The notes under the pieces were generated by a model. The model made no database searches. It worked only from the letters and a program-made list of their open reading frames with translations, and had not been told where the DNA came from. This document shows positions 31,820 to 40,546 of a stretch of DNA of 40,624 nt, piece after piece. Where the stretch lies: assembly GCA_934613645.1 (NCBI GenBank), contig CAKTTC010000016.1, positions 1 to 40,624 on the forward strand, given 5' to 3'. Source of the DNA: an uncultured Opitutales bacterium. Its GTDB lineage: Bacteria > Verrucomicrobiota > Verrucomicrobiia > Opitutales > Intestinicryptomonadaceae. The first letter of the stretch is position 1, and each line of letters starts with the position of its first letter. The position numbers and the translations under genes were made by a program.

Positions 31820-33190
31820 TTATTTCGACACGAAAACGGGCTTGCCGAATTTGGAGTCGGCAAACTTGATGTATTGAAGCCAGTCGTAGAGCAGAATGTT
31901 GTGGTTGCCGATTCTTATGTGGTGGCCGACGTCGCCGATGAAGGGCGTTTGCACTTTCAGGTCGGCGGGGGTAGGCGTGTTTTTCGCGCCGAAGAGTTTG
32001 TAGATTTCGCACGCCTGCAACAGCGACATAAACTCGCCTTCGGGGTCGCACCAATAGTCGTCGGTTGCGCTTGCAACATAGAGGGCGCGCGGGGCAATGC
32101 AGGCAAGCAAATGCTGCTGGTCAATCGGCATTGTTTCGACGTTTTCGACGTATTTTTTAAGCTCGGGCGAATACCAGCGCGTGGAGCTTTCAACCGCAAT
32201 TTTAGCCGTTCCGCCGAAGTTGCGCCTGTTCATGCGCGCGCCGAGAATGCACGACGAGTTGGAGACGACAATCTTGAAACGCTCGTCCACAGCCCCCGCG
32301 TAGAGGGCAGCCTTGCCCAGACGCGAATGCCCCACAACCGCCGCGCGCGAGGCGTCGACCTCAGCCACGCTTTCAAGGCAGTCGAGCGCGAGAATGTTGC
32401 CGAACGCCCAAGCGGCTATTGCCTGCGGCGTTATTTTGAAACGATTCGGGTTGTAGATTTTGTAGATGCTCTCGTTTACGCCGCTTTTCTGCGTGGCGTA
32501 TTTGTCGGGATAAAGTTCGTTGTAGCAGAAAGTGGCGTAGGCGTATCCGGCGGCTACAACTTCGCGAATGGGGTGGCGGTAGGCGCGCGTATTGCGGCAT
32601 TTTTCCCGTTCCGGAAGGGTTTTTTCTCCGGAGGAATTGTCGGAATCCAAATAACACACGGGTATAATCACATCGCCGTCGTCGATTGCTGCGTGGTTGC
32701 CCATAAAGTTTTGGTGTATGAAAACGGCTGGCTTTTCGACGTTTTTCGGGACGTAAAGCAGCAGCGTGAAAGAGTGTTCGCCGCGCTCGTCGCCCGAAAT
32801 AACGGCAAACTGCATTCTGATTGCCGCGCCGTTGAGGGCGTTGTCGGAGCGTTCGAGCAGCCTGAATTGAACAGAGCGCGGGCGCGGCGGAACGGGCGTG
32901 TAGAGCTTGCGCGAAACAAAGTCCATCACTTGCGGCCTTTGTTTCAGCCAGTCCTGCACCGACGTTATGCGGCCGCTCGCGTCGATTTTATCGAGAATGT
33001 CGAGCTTCTTGTATATGTCGATTTTCGAGGTGTCGTAGTTTTCGCCGAACTTGCCGACTTTTTGTGTAGGGCGGAGTTCGTAGCGTTCGCCCTCGATGTA
33101 GTTGTGCGGATTTTGCGGGGCGGAATGCGCGCGCGGGCACAGTGCCGCCGCCAATGCGGCCGCGAAAAACAGTTTTTTTATTTGTGTCAT
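31820..33190 (-). CDS. Glucuronoyl esterase (CE15 family)
   Basis: Secreted esterase of the CE15 family, which splits esters of (4-O-methyl-)glucuronic acid, in nature those linking glucuronoxylan to lignin. The 456-aa product has a signal peptide (MTQIKKLFFAAALAAALCPR). Diagnostic motifs: the nucleophile elbow GHSRLGK with S289, the MPIDQQHLLACIAPRAL block (about 354-370), ATDDYWCDPEGEF with a candidate acidic residue, and the catalytic His in VGHHIRIG (423/424). It starts 15 nt after the stop of the 33206-35023 gene, so the two form one transcript. It fits the hexuronate catabolic genes upstream as the enzyme that exposes uronic acids. Confidence 0.9.
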   Translation of the reverse strand: MTQIKKLFFAAALAAALCPRAHSAPQNPHNYIEGERYELRPTQKVGKFGENYDTSKIDIYKKLDILDKIDASGRITSVQDWLKQRPQVMDFVSRKLYTPVPPRPRSVQFRLLERSDNALNGAAIRMQFAVISGDERGEHSFTLLLYVPKNVEKPAVFIHQNFMGNHAAIDDGDVIIPVCYLDSDNSSGEKTLPEREKCRNTRAYRHPIREVVAAGYAYATFCYNELYPDKYATQKSGVNESIYKIYNPNRFKITPQAIAAWAFGNILALDCLESVAEVDASRAAVVGHSRLGKAALYAGAVDERFKIVVSNSSCILGARMNRRNFGGTAKIAVESSTRWYSPELKKYVENVETMPIDQQHLLACIAPRALYVASATDDYWCDPEGEFMSLLQACEIYKLFGAKNTPTPADLKVQTPFIGDVGHHIRIGNHNILLYDWLQYIKFADSKFGKPVFVSK

Positions 33191-33205
33191 TTTTTGTTTG
33201 TGTGT

Positions 33206-35023
33206 CTATTTTTTTGATGGGAAAAGCGCGTATGAAAGCGGGGCGATTTCTTTGCCGCGGTGCGCAAATTTAGCGGCGGAGTAGTTGAAGACCGCCTGCG
33301 TGCCGTCGGAGTAGACGCACATAAAAACGTCGGGAGCTATTTCGTCGTGGCTTTCGAGAAATTCGAATTGCAATTCGGCGAATTTCCGCGCGTCGGCAGC
33401 GGCTGTTGCAACGGCGTCGATGAGGGTGTCGAATTCGCGTTTGTCGCCGCACCTTAGGTCGGCGTCGCCCATCCAGTTGGCCTTTTTGCCCTTCTCGAAG
33501 AACGCCGAGTAGACGTAGAGGGTGGGGCGGCCACCGAATTCAAAAACCTTGAGCGCGGTGCGCGCGTCTTTTACGGGGTAGTTAACGGTGTCGGAGGACG
33601 GATTGCTGAGCGTTATCCCGTGGTAGACAATCTGCCAGAGCGGAACAACCCTGTCTACGAGGCGGGTTTTTTTGAAAAGCCCTATTCCCATGTAGAGGGC
33701 GAAGTCGTTGTATTCCGCAACGTGGTCGAAACCGCCTTCCGACTGCGCCCCGCCGAAATTTTCGCGCGCAAGCTTCATCAGCTTTTTGCAGTAGAGCGCG
33801 CTTTTGGCGGCGTTGGTGTAGTGGCGGGTGTCGTAGCAGATTTGCGGCGGAACAATGGAAACAACGTCGAGGTATTCCAGTCCCCTGAAGCCGAGCTTGC
33901 GCATCTTCGGGAAATCTGAAACGGCGAAGCGTTCATACGCCGTTTGCATGCACATATAGAAGCTTCTGCCGCCGCTCCACGGCTCTTTTATGGGGCGTTC
34001 CCAGAGCTTGCCGTCCTTGGTTTTTGCGACGAAGCTTTCGTCCCACAATTCCGACACGGGATAGCAGCTTGTCGGGTTTGTGTGCCCTACAATTTGGAAG
34101 CCCGCCCGCTGCGTTTTTTCTATGAGCGCGCGCAGCTGCTTTTCGCCGCCAAGCTTTTCTTCAACGGGGAAAATCTGCGGATAGCGGCCGTCGTGCCCCA
34201 TTCTGTTCCAGCCCACCAAGCAGAACTGGACGTTGTCGATTCCGCGCGCCTTTACGGCGTCTACAATTTCGCCGACTTTTTCGAACGGAATTTTTGCATA
34301 CATTGGCGGTTCGTTTTGCAGTGTCTGGTCCATTACGGGGCTTGGCGCGGGCTTCCACCCCTGTCTGAGGCGGACTTCCGCCGAACGCGCCGCGTAGGCA
34401 AGCTCGGGCGATTTTGCCGCCCTTTCGCGGAGCGGTTTTAGCTCTGGGGTGGTTTGCAGTTTGAACGCCCTGTAGGCGCGCCCGATTCCCGAGTAGTTCG
34501 CGTTGCGCCCGACGAGTTTTTTGTAGTCTATTATTATGTCTTCATACGGCGCGCCGCGCGAGAGGTCGAAAGTGTGGCACAGTTCGTAGACGCCGTTTTT
34601 GAGGGTTATCGTGTTTGTGAAGTCGAACTGCATTCCGCCCACGACCGCAAGATATGCGGTGTCGGCGCGCTTTATTCCGCAAATGGGCATAACGGGGCGG
34701 AGGTCGGTGAGCGACGCGCTTTTCTTTTTTGCGAACGTGCACAGCTTGCCGTCGCTTAGGACAATGTAGCCGTCGTCGCCTACTTTTGCCGAAAAGAAAT
34801 CGGCGCGTACTTCCACTTTGTCGATTTCCCCAAGCGAGCTTGCGGGGATTTTCAGCCGCAAAAATCCCGCGTGCGGGCTTTCGGCAAGTTCGACTGTTTG
34901 CGCCGATATTTTTCCCCCGCGCGCAAACGTTTTAATTTCCGCGTTTTCCGCGAAAACAGATCCGATTGAAGCGAAGGTTAGTGTGGCGGTTAGAAATTTT
35001 ACAAATAATATTCTGTTTAACAT
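33206..35023 (-). CDS. Secreted TIM-barrel glycosidase-like protein, paralog of 9540-11342
   Basis: A 605-aa exported protein. The ATG at 35023 gives the signal peptide MLNRILFVKFLTATLTFASI; an in-frame extension to 35164 crosses the terminator at 35120-35154 and is rejected. It shares the block order of the 9540 paralog: GWNRMGHDGRYPQIFPVEEK, YLDVVSIVPPQICYD, SEGGFDHVAEYNDFALYMGI and VVPLWQIVYHGITLSNPSSD. The conserved Asp of YLDVVS and Glu of SEGGFDH are candidate catalytic residues. It leads a two-gene unit with the CE15 esterase. Family name uncertain (DUF5696/DUF6259 or GH101-like); substrate probably a uronate-containing glycan, from context only. Confidence 0.8.
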   Translation of the reverse strand: MLNRILFVKFLTATLTFASIGSVFAENAEIKTFARGGKISAQTVELAESPHAGFLRLKIPASSLGEIDKVEVRADFFSAKVGDDGYIVLSDGKLCTFAKKKSASLTDLRPVMPICGIKRADTAYLAVVGGMQFDFTNTITLKNGVYELCHTFDLSRGAPYEDIIIDYKKLVGRNANYSGIGRAYRAFKLQTTPELKPLRERAAKSPELAYAARSAEVRLRQGWKPAPSPVMDQTLQNEPPMYAKIPFEKVGEIVDAVKARGIDNVQFCLVGWNRMGHDGRYPQIFPVEEKLGGEKQLRALIEKTQRAGFQIVGHTNPTSCYPVSELWDESFVAKTKDGKLWERPIKEPWSGGRSFYMCMQTAYERFAVSDFPKMRKLGFRGLEYLDVVSIVPPQICYDTRHYTNAAKSALYCKKLMKLARENFGGAQSEGGFDHVAEYNDFALYMGIGLFKKTRLVDRVVPLWQIVYHGITLSNPSSDTVNYPVKDARTALKVFEFGGRPTLYVYSAFFEKGKKANWMGDADLRCGDKREFDTLIDAVATAAADARKFAELQFEFLESHDEIAPDVFMCVYSDGTQAVFNYSAAKFAHRGKEIAPLSYALFPSKK

Positions 35024-35119
35024 ACAAAAACTTTCTTTTGCAGATTTTGGCGGCAAAAACCACGGAGTCAAGACAATTTTCCCGCGCGCAGACATCGGCT
35101 TTTCGCGCCTTGCAAAGAC

Positions 35120-35154
35120 AAAAAAAGGGACGCTCGAATTTCTCCGAGCCTCCC
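35120..35154 (-). terminator. Terminator ending the hexuronate operon
   Basis: On the minus strand GGGAGGCTCG-gagaaatt-CGAGCGTCCC (one mismatch) is followed by TTTTTTT, 34 nt after the SDR stop. It separates the transporter-dehydratase-lactonase-SDR unit from the glycosidase-esterase unit. Confidence 0.82.
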
Positions 35155-35187
35155 GATTACACAACTACACAAATTGATTTCCGCGTG

Positions 35188-35967
35188 CTAACAGTCGTCG
35201 TCGACGGGGTATAACTGCGCGCTCGAACCCGAGTCTACAAGCAGTCTTGCGCCCACTATGCACTTCGATTCGTCGGAGGCGAAGAACGCCACGGCGTCGG
35301 CTATGTCGGAGGCGAACGCCTCAGTGCCGTTGGGCGTATTCAGGCGGCGGCGCGACTTTACTTTTTCGTCGAGCGTGTTCCAGCGTTGCGAGTGGATATA
35401 CCCCGGGGCTACGTTGTTTACGCGTATGCCTTTGGGCGCGAGGTCTATCGCCATCGAGCGCGTGAGCGCGTCGACTCCGCCCTTGCTTGCCACATACGCC
35501 GTGCGGTTACGGATTGCGCGTTCCGACACGTTGGAGCCTATGTTCACAATAACCCCGCGCTCGGGCTGCTTCAGCATTGTTTTGACGGCACGTTGCGAGA
35601 CAATGAACGTTCCGTAGAGGTTTACGTTTATCACCTCCATAAAGGCTTCGGGCGTCAGGTTTTCAAACGTGTAGCCCGAGCACTGCACGCAGGCGTTGTT
35701 TACGAGAATGTCGATTCTGCCGCACTTTTGTTCGATGAATTCGAAAAGCTTTTCCACTTCGTCGAGTTTCGAGATGTCGCACGGGGCTTCGAAAAATCCG
35801 TCAAGCCCCGCCGCGCGCAGTTCCGCCGCGCCGTTTGCCGTGCTTTGTTTTGTCGAGCCGCAAATGAAGACTTTTGCGCCCTCGCGTATGAACATTGCCG
35901 CAATTCCCACGCCCGTGTTGCGGCTTGCGCCCGTAACAAGAACAACTTTGTTTTCAAATTTTTTCAT
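35188..35967 (-). CDS. SDR-family oxidoreductase, likely sugar-acid dehydrogenase
   Basis: A 259-aa classical short-chain dehydrogenase. The cofactor motif is TGASRNTGVGIA (an extended TGxxxGxG), with NNAC at about 90, the active-site Ser region NIGSN, YVASKGG (Y-x3-K) and NNVAPGYIHS. Placed directly after mannonate dehydratase and an SMP-30 lactonase, it most likely interconverts fructuronate and mannonate (a UxuB role) or oxidises a uronate to its lactone; the sequence cannot decide. It has a good RBS (AAGGA, 8 nt before ATG). It is the last gene of the four-gene operon; a terminator follows. Confidence 0.85.
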   Translation of the reverse strand: MKKFENKVVLVTGASRNTGVGIAAMFIREGAKVFICGSTKQSTANGAAELRAAGLDGFFEAPCDISKLDEVEKLFEFIEQKCGRIDILVNNACVQCSGYTFENLTPEAFMEVINVNLYGTFIVSQRAVKTMLKQPERGVIVNIGSNVSERAIRNRTAYVASKGGVDALTRSMAIDLAPKGIRVNNVAPGYIHSQRWNTLDEKVKSRRRLNTPNGTEAFASDIADAVAFFASDESKCIVGARLLVDSGSSAQLYPVDDDC

Positions 35968-35991
35968 ATTGTATCCTTTTTTTTGATTCCG

Positions 35992-36879
35992 TTAAAATGA
36001 TGCGCAAAACTCGGGCAAGCCCGTGCCTGAGTCGGAGATTTCAAAGACCTTGCCGCTTTGGAATTTTTCGAAGTCTTCCTCGCTCCACGGCGTGTTTGCG
36101 GTGGTGATTACCATTCTGTCGAGCTTTTCACCGCCGAACGCCACCGACGTCGTTTTCTTAATCGGGAATTTGTATTCTGCGATTTTTTTGCCGTCGGGCG
36201 AAAATTTTTGCACCGCCGCGCCGTTCCACATTGCCGTCCACACGTTGCCGTGCGAGTCAACCGTAAGCCCGTCGGGGCAGCCGCCGTTTTGAGGGAATGA
36301 AGCAAAAACTTTTCTGTTTGAGCAAACCGCGTCGCGGTAGTCGTATTTGCATATGGCGTATTCCTCCGACACCGCAAAGTAGAGAGTTTTGCCGTCGGGC
36401 GAAAAGCCCATTCCGTTTGGGTTGCCGTGGAAAACTCCGTCAACGCGCGTGAATTTTTTTTCGGGCGAAAAATACCAGAGCGTCCCCGTTTTGTCGGCGT
36501 GTATTACGCCGCAAAACACGCCGCCTTCGGGCGAGGCAATAACGTCGTTGAACCGCCCGCCCTTTGCTTCGGGAAGTTCCGCAATTTTTACGGGTTCACA
36601 GTTCGGACGCCAGCTGTATACGTTCCCCTCCACACAGAACAGCAGAAAGCCGCCGCTTTTTGTCATAACCATTCCGCCGATTTTCCCTACGTTTAGCTCG
36701 AAGCGTTCGAATTCGTCGGCAGTCGCGGCAGATTCTCCCTTTCGGTAGACGTGTCCGAGGGAGAGGTCGAGCCAGTAGAAGGCGCGTTCGCGCGCGCACC
36801 ACAGCGGGCCTTCGCCAACCACGCAACGGGTGTCGGCGAAAGTTTTCGCCCGCGCAACCGCAATGTTTTCAGTTATCAT
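35992..36879 (-). CDS. SMP-30/gluconolactonase-type sugar lactonase
   Basis: A 295-aa six-bladed beta-propeller hydrolase that opens aldono- or uronolactones with a bound divalent metal. Family blocks are VGEGPLWCARERAFYWLDL (metal ligand Glu at about residue 19), GRFNDVIASPEGGVF, HGNPNGMGFSPDGKTLYFA with the ligand Asn, and GCPDGLTVDSHGNVWTAMW with the ligand Asp. No signal peptide, so cytoplasmic. It starts 3 nt after the uxuA stop. A lactonase suggests that an oxidative lactone-forming step runs here besides, or instead of, the isomerase route; the SDR next door could supply the lactone. Confidence 0.88.
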   Translation of the reverse strand: MITENIAVARAKTFADTRCVVGEGPLWCARERAFYWLDLSLGHVYRKGESAATADEFERFELNVGKIGGMVMTKSGGFLLFCVEGNVYSWRPNCEPVKIAELPEAKGGRFNDVIASPEGGVFCGVIHADKTGTLWYFSPEKKFTRVDGVFHGNPNGMGFSPDGKTLYFAVSEEYAICKYDYRDAVCSNRKVFASFPQNGGCPDGLTVDSHGNVWTAMWNGAAVQKFSPDGKKIAEYKFPIKKTTSVAFGGEKLDRMVITTANTPWSEEDFEKFQSGKVFEISDSGTGLPEFCASF

Positions 36880-36882
36880 TTT

Positions 36883-37974
36883 CTATCCGATTTTCTTCGA
36901 TTGCATTATTCCGCGAATGTAGCCGAGCGCGTAGCCCATGCCCGTAAACCACGGGTCGGGAGAGGTTATGTGCGGAGTGTGGTCGGGTATGATAGTTCCT
37001 TCGAAGCCGTGTTTTGCGTAGCATTCAATGGCGCGTGGCATATCCACGTAGCCGTCGTCAATGAACACTTCGGAGAATTCGGGGAACTGCCCGCTTGTGT
37101 TTCTGAAGTGGACGTAGCCGATTTTCCCCTGCGACGCGAACTCTTCTATTACCGAATAAATGTCGACGCCCTGCATTGTGGAGATTGTCCCCTGACAGAA
37201 TTCAAGGCAGTTTGCGGGACTGTCGAACATTTTGATGAGTTTGCGCAAGCCGTCCACCGAATGGAGCGGGCGGTAGATTCCCTTCAGGTAGGGAACGGGC
37301 GGGTCGTCGGGGTGCGCGCAAAGTTTAATCCCCGCCTTTTCGGCAACGGGCAGCGCGTTTTCGAGAAAATACGAGAACCTATCCCACACGGTTTTTTCGT
37401 CGGCGGGCGGAATTGTGCCCTCGGGACTGCGGCGGTCTATTCTGGTTTTGAACCAGAAGTTTTGGTTCGGCGAGGGGGTGTCGTCAATGTATTTAGCGTT
37501 GAAGCGGCGTATGCTCGACATTCCGCGCCCGCCCGAATTGCCGCCCGCGACGCCTTCGTCGCAGTAGCCCTGCACGCCGCACGCGCTGAAGCTGTAGCCG
37601 AAATATTTTATTCCCGCCTCGCCCGCGTTTTGTATTGTTTTGCAGATGTTTTCCATCTGCTGCTGCCTGCCGTCTTCGCCGAGAACAATGTGGTCCCAGT
37701 GGGCGGGGTGGAAATTTTCTATTCCGTCAAGCTGCATTCCGTGGTTTTCCACCTGTCTCTTCAGCTTGAGAATGTCCTCTTTGTGCCAGACGCCGTCGCC
37801 CTCGGGGAGCGGCACCCACGCGATAATGCTTTCGCAGCCGAACTGCCGCGCCAGCGACAGGCGTTCGTCGGTCCAGAACTTCTGGTTTTCCTCCGACGGC
37901 GGTCTGCTGCCCGCATACGCGCTGTTGAGTTTGTCGTTCCACATATACTGTTTTAATCCGAGACCGAGTTTCAT
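36883..37974 (-). CDS. uxuA: D-mannonate dehydratase
   Basis: Converts D-mannonate to 2-keto-3-deoxy-D-gluconate in glucuronate catabolism. The 363-aa TIM-barrel protein starts MKLGLGLKQYMWNDK at 37974; the longer frame to 38091 overlaps the upstream transporter gene and is rejected. UxuA blocks include VPLPEGDGVWHKEDILKLKR, PVAEKAGIKLCAHPDDPPVP (metal-binding His), NCLEFCQGT, IGYVHFRN and the C-terminal PDHTPH. No Shine-Dalgarno is visible, only an A-rich leader. Gap to the upstream transporter gene is 40 nt. Together with the transporter and SDR it defines the cluster as hexuronate catabolic. Isomerase (uxaC) and KDG kinase/aldolase genes are not in the window. Confidence 0.9.
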   Translation of the reverse strand: MKLGLGLKQYMWNDKLNSAYAGSRPPSEENQKFWTDERLSLARQFGCESIIAWVPLPEGDGVWHKEDILKLKRQVENHGMQLDGIENFHPAHWDHIVLGEDGRQQQMENICKTIQNAGEAGIKYFGYSFSACGVQGYCDEGVAGGNSGGRGMSSIRRFNAKYIDDTPSPNQNFWFKTRIDRRSPEGTIPPADEKTVWDRFSYFLENALPVAEKAGIKLCAHPDDPPVPYLKGIYRPLHSVDGLRKLIKMFDSPANCLEFCQGTISTMQGVDIYSVIEEFASQGKIGYVHFRNTSGQFPEFSEVFIDDGYVDMPRAIECYAKHGFEGTIIPDHTPHITSPDPWFTGMGYALGYIRGIMQSKKIG

Positions 37975-38014
37975 TTTTTTGATATTTTGTATTGTTGTTT
38001 GTTGTTGAATATTT

Positions 38015-39274
38015 TTAGCGTTCGGCGTCGTAGCGGCGTGCGGCGTCGAAATCACGCTGGTAGAAAAGTTTGAAGCCCGCCAACAGGACAAGTCCGAAGA
38101 ACAGCCACACGAGCGAAAGCGACGCTATCCCGACCGAAAGCCCGAACTCCATTTTGATTATCCCCATAATCCACGGCGCGAGCGAACCCAGCCCGAAGCC
38201 CACAAGAACTTTTATTCCCGTAGCCGACGCGCGGAAACGCTCGGGAACGACGTCGTATAGCACGGAGTATGTGTTGGCGTCGAAAAACGCGCGGAAGAAG
38301 CCGAAGCCGAGAAATCCCGCATACACGAGGGCGATGTTTTCGGAAAAGCCCATTGCCGCAAGGAACGGAGCCGCGCAGAGAAGCCCCACGCACTGCAACA
38401 TCATTCGGGCGGGCGGGCGTTTGAGCGCGAGCCTGTCGGAAAGTCTGCCCGCAATCAAAATTCCCACGAACGCCGCAATGTGCGTGTAAAACACTGCGCC
38501 GAAGCCCGCCTCTATGATTCCTATGCCGAACTTTTCCTGAAGGAAAAGCGTCGTCCAAGTGAGGTATGCCTGCAGCACGAAAATCACTCCCGTGTAGGCG
38601 AGCGTAAGGCATATGACAGTCGGGGTTGTGAAAAATATCTTTACCGACTCCCGCATTGTGGGCTTTGCGTGAACCGCGCTGTGCGGATCGGCTTCTTCGC
38701 TCGGGTCGGGCGTTTTGTCCCTGAGCCGCCACATCATCACCAACCCGAACATCACGCCTATCGAGCCAAACACGAAAAACGCCGAGTGCCAACCCCAGTT
38801 GCTGGCTATCCACGCGGCAAGTCCGCCGCTTGCAATCACGCCGAAGTAGTAGGCGGTTTGGTGAATGCTCATTGCCGTAGCCCGCGATTCTTTGTGGTAG
38901 TCGGCAAGCAGCGCGTAGTTTGCGGGGCCGAACGCGGCTTCGCCCATGCCCGTTGCAATGCTTCTGAAAATTATGAAGCCCAGAATTCCCGTGCACGCGC
39001 CCGAAAAAACTGTTGCAACGCTCCAGAGCAAAACGGCAAAAACGATAATCCATTTTTTGCTGAACTTGTCTGCGAAAAATCCGAACACGGGCACGAACAC
39101 CGCCATCGTAAACGTGAAGAGCGTTGCAACAAGCCCCGCGTGGGCGGGCGTCATTTGCAGGAATTCGGAAATGTCGCCAAGCAGCGTGTTGTAGATTTGC
39201 CTGTCGGCCTGATTGAGAAAGAACGCGAACCACAGCAGTCCGAGCACCTCCCATTTATACCACGATTTTTTCAT
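38015..39274 (-). CDS. MFS transporter, hexuronate/anion:cation symporter type
   Basis: A 419-aa, 12-helix inner-membrane transporter of the ACS branch of MFS (ExuT, GudP and related). Family marks: NQADRQIYNTLLGDISEFLQ in TM1 and the loop, GFFADKFSKKW as the loop 2-3 motif, and MGEAAFGPANYALLADYHKE, SRATAMSIHQTAYYFGVIAS in the TM4-5 region. A central loop (about 190-215, DKTPDPSEEADPHSAVHAKP) separates the halves. The strong RBS GAGG lies 10 nt before the ATG. It is the first gene of the operon and faces the AraC regulator across 188 bp. Substrate is probably glucuronate, galacturonate or a related sugar acid, from its neighbours. Confidence 0.88.
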   Translation of the reverse strand: MKKSWYKWEVLGLLWFAFFLNQADRQIYNTLLGDISEFLQMTPAHAGLVATLFTFTMAVFVPVFGFFADKFSKKWIIVFAVLLWSVATVFSGACTGILGFIIFRSIATGMGEAAFGPANYALLADYHKESRATAMSIHQTAYYFGVIASGGLAAWIASNWGWHSAFFVFGSIGVMFGLVMMWRLRDKTPDPSEEADPHSAVHAKPTMRESVKIFFTTPTVICLTLAYTGVIFVLQAYLTWTTLFLQEKFGIGIIEAGFGAVFYTHIAAFVGILIAGRLSDRLALKRPPARMMLQCVGLLCAAPFLAAMGFSENIALVYAGFLGFGFFRAFFDANTYSVLYDVVPERFRASATGIKVLVGFGLGSLAPWIMGIIKMEFGLSVGIASLSLVWLFFGLVLLAGFKLFYQRDFDAARRYDAER

Positions 39275-39364
39275 ACAATTTTTTCCTCACGTTTTGTCGA
39301 CGGAAGAACTGTCGGGAGAATTTTTCGGAAATTCCCCTCCGTCCGTTTCCGCGTTTCGTGTTGA

Positions 39365-39410
39365 TTCTACCACGCGGGCGGACGCGCTTAAATATTTAAT
39401 TTTTATTAAA
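39365..39410. promoter_or_regulatory. Divergent promoter region with TTTAAT-tttt-ATTAAA operator-like palindrome
   Basis: The 188-bp gap between the transporter and AraC genes holds TTTAAT-tttt-ATTAAA (39395-39410) in an A/T-rich island. A TAGAAT -10-like box lies on the minus strand (39365-39370) with TTAAGC 16 nt upstream. AraC-type regulators often bind such divergent gaps, usually through direct repeats, so the palindrome is only a candidate. Confidence 0.35.
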
Positions 39411-39462
39411 CGATTTTAAAATTATTATTGAATTTTCCGCCCGAAAATGCCGTAATGCCGAT

Positions 39463-40404
39463 GTGAAAAAGAACGCTGACAAACGCGGCGGCGGCGACTA
39501 CGCCTTTTCCGTCATCAACAACGACGACATGATTTGCTGGACGAAGGGTTCTACACAGCAGTATCTAAGCCAGCCCACGAAGCTTATAAACCGCTTGGGC
39601 ATTTCCCAACTGTGGGCGGAGGGGTTGCTCACAAAGCCCGCCTCGGTCAACTCCAACATTCTCGGCAAATACGGAATATCGGCAATGGCGTTTTCGCGCC
39701 GAACTTCCGACTTCTACCACTTCGTAAAAACCACCACCTGCACCGACATCGCCGTTGTTGTCAGCGGCTCGATATCGTTCCACAACGACGTTTCCGCGCT
39801 GAAAATTTCCGCGGGCAACGCCCTTGTGATTCCCGCGGGAAGTTCGGGGCATTTCAGGATAACCTCGGCGCACACAAGCTTCTACTGGTTCGACGTTCTC
39901 AAAGGCTGCGAGATTGACAGGCGCGTCGGGCGGTCGGCGTGCGTAAAGAAAATAGCCCGCTTCAGGGAGCTTGTTTCCATTCTCGATTTCTACAAAGACG
40001 AAATCTACAACAAAAACGACGCCCGCATTCTCGAAACCTACGCGGCGGCTTTCTACGCGCTATTTATGCGCGAGCTTTCCGCCGATTGTCTCGCGCGGCG
40101 TTCCAAGGCTTTTGAAAGGCTTGTTGCGCGCATTCGCAAACGCCCGTTTGAATTTGTGTCGGCGGCGAGGTCGGCGGAGGAACTGGGGTGGACGGTATAC
40201 GAGCTTGACAAGGTCTCTCTTTCGCTTTTCGGGGCGAAGTTTGCAAAGGTTGTTCTTGCGGCGAGAATGGAGGAGGCTTCGCGCTTGTTGGCGGAGGGAC
40301 GGCTCAGCTGCGGGAGGATAGCGGAGAGGGTAGGGTATGGAAGTGTATTTTCGTTTTCGTATGCGTATAAGCGGTATTATGGACACTCCCCCAAGAACGC
40401 GTGA
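39463..40404 (+). CDS. AraC-family transcriptional regulator
   Basis: A 313-aa regulator with an N-terminal cupin-like sensing domain (about 60-165, AVVVSGSISFHNDVSALKIS, then NALVIPAGSSGHF) and a C-terminal double helix-turn-helix (about 215-313, ending GYGSVFSFSYAYKRYYGHSP). The start is GTG at 39463; an ATG at 39529 would remove ~22 residues. It is divergent from the hexuronate operon and so probably senses a uronate or glycan fragment and activates that locus. The last codons and stop (GCG TGA) lie inside the left end of the H element at 40397, so the repeat supplies the stop. Only NA follows the conserved YGHSPK, a slightly short C-terminus. Confidence 0.9.
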   Translation: MKKNADKRGGGDYAFSVINNDDMICWTKGSTQQYLSQPTKLINRLGISQLWAEGLLTKPASVNSNILGKYGISAMAFSRRTSDFYHFVKTTTCTDIAVVVSGSISFHNDVSALKISAGNALVIPAGSSGHFRITSAHTSFYWFDVLKGCEIDRRVGRSACVKKIARFRELVSILDFYKDEIYNKNDARILETYAAAFYALFMRELSADCLARRSKAFERLVARIRKRPFEFVSAARSAEELGWTVYELDKVSLSLFGAKFAKVVLAARMEEASRLLAEGRLSCGRIAERVGYGSVFSFSYAYKRYYGHSPKNA

Positions 40405-40517
40405 AATCACGTTTTATACTGCGTTTCGCGAAACAATCGGCAGTGGGGCAGTAGGTCTACTACAGCCGCCACCGCCTCAATTTCGCAAAGCCTTGTCTAA
40501 AACGTAATTTGACGCGT
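40397..40517. repeat. H element at the 3' end of the AraC gene
   Basis: Ends ACGCGTGAAA and TTTGACGCGT. Left arm ACGCGTGAAATCACGTTTTA (40397-40416), continuing TACTGCGTTTCGCGAAA, matches the complement of TTTCGCAAAGCCTTGTCTAA with AACGTAATTTGACGCGT at most positions. The loop holds GTAG-gtct-ACTAC. Compared with 21480-21598 the arms differ but stay paired. It overlaps the AraC stop codon. Confidence 0.83.
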
Positions 40518-40546
40518 TCTAAAGGGCACAGGTTTTAACGAATAAT

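Noticed and set aside
31721..33217. 498-aa open frame on the plus strand across the CE15 gene
   Set aside because: Exact antisense of the CE15 esterase, no recognisable domain; long antisense frames are expected at this GC content.
36751..37956. 401-aa plus-strand open frame opposite uxuA and the lactonase gene
   Set aside because: Antisense to two clear genes with strong family motifs; its own translation shows no family features.
38052..39254. 400-aa minus-strand frame inside the MFS gene
   Set aside because: Same-strand shifted frame of a clear 12-helix transporter; product is rich in R, H and C without hydrophobic segments.
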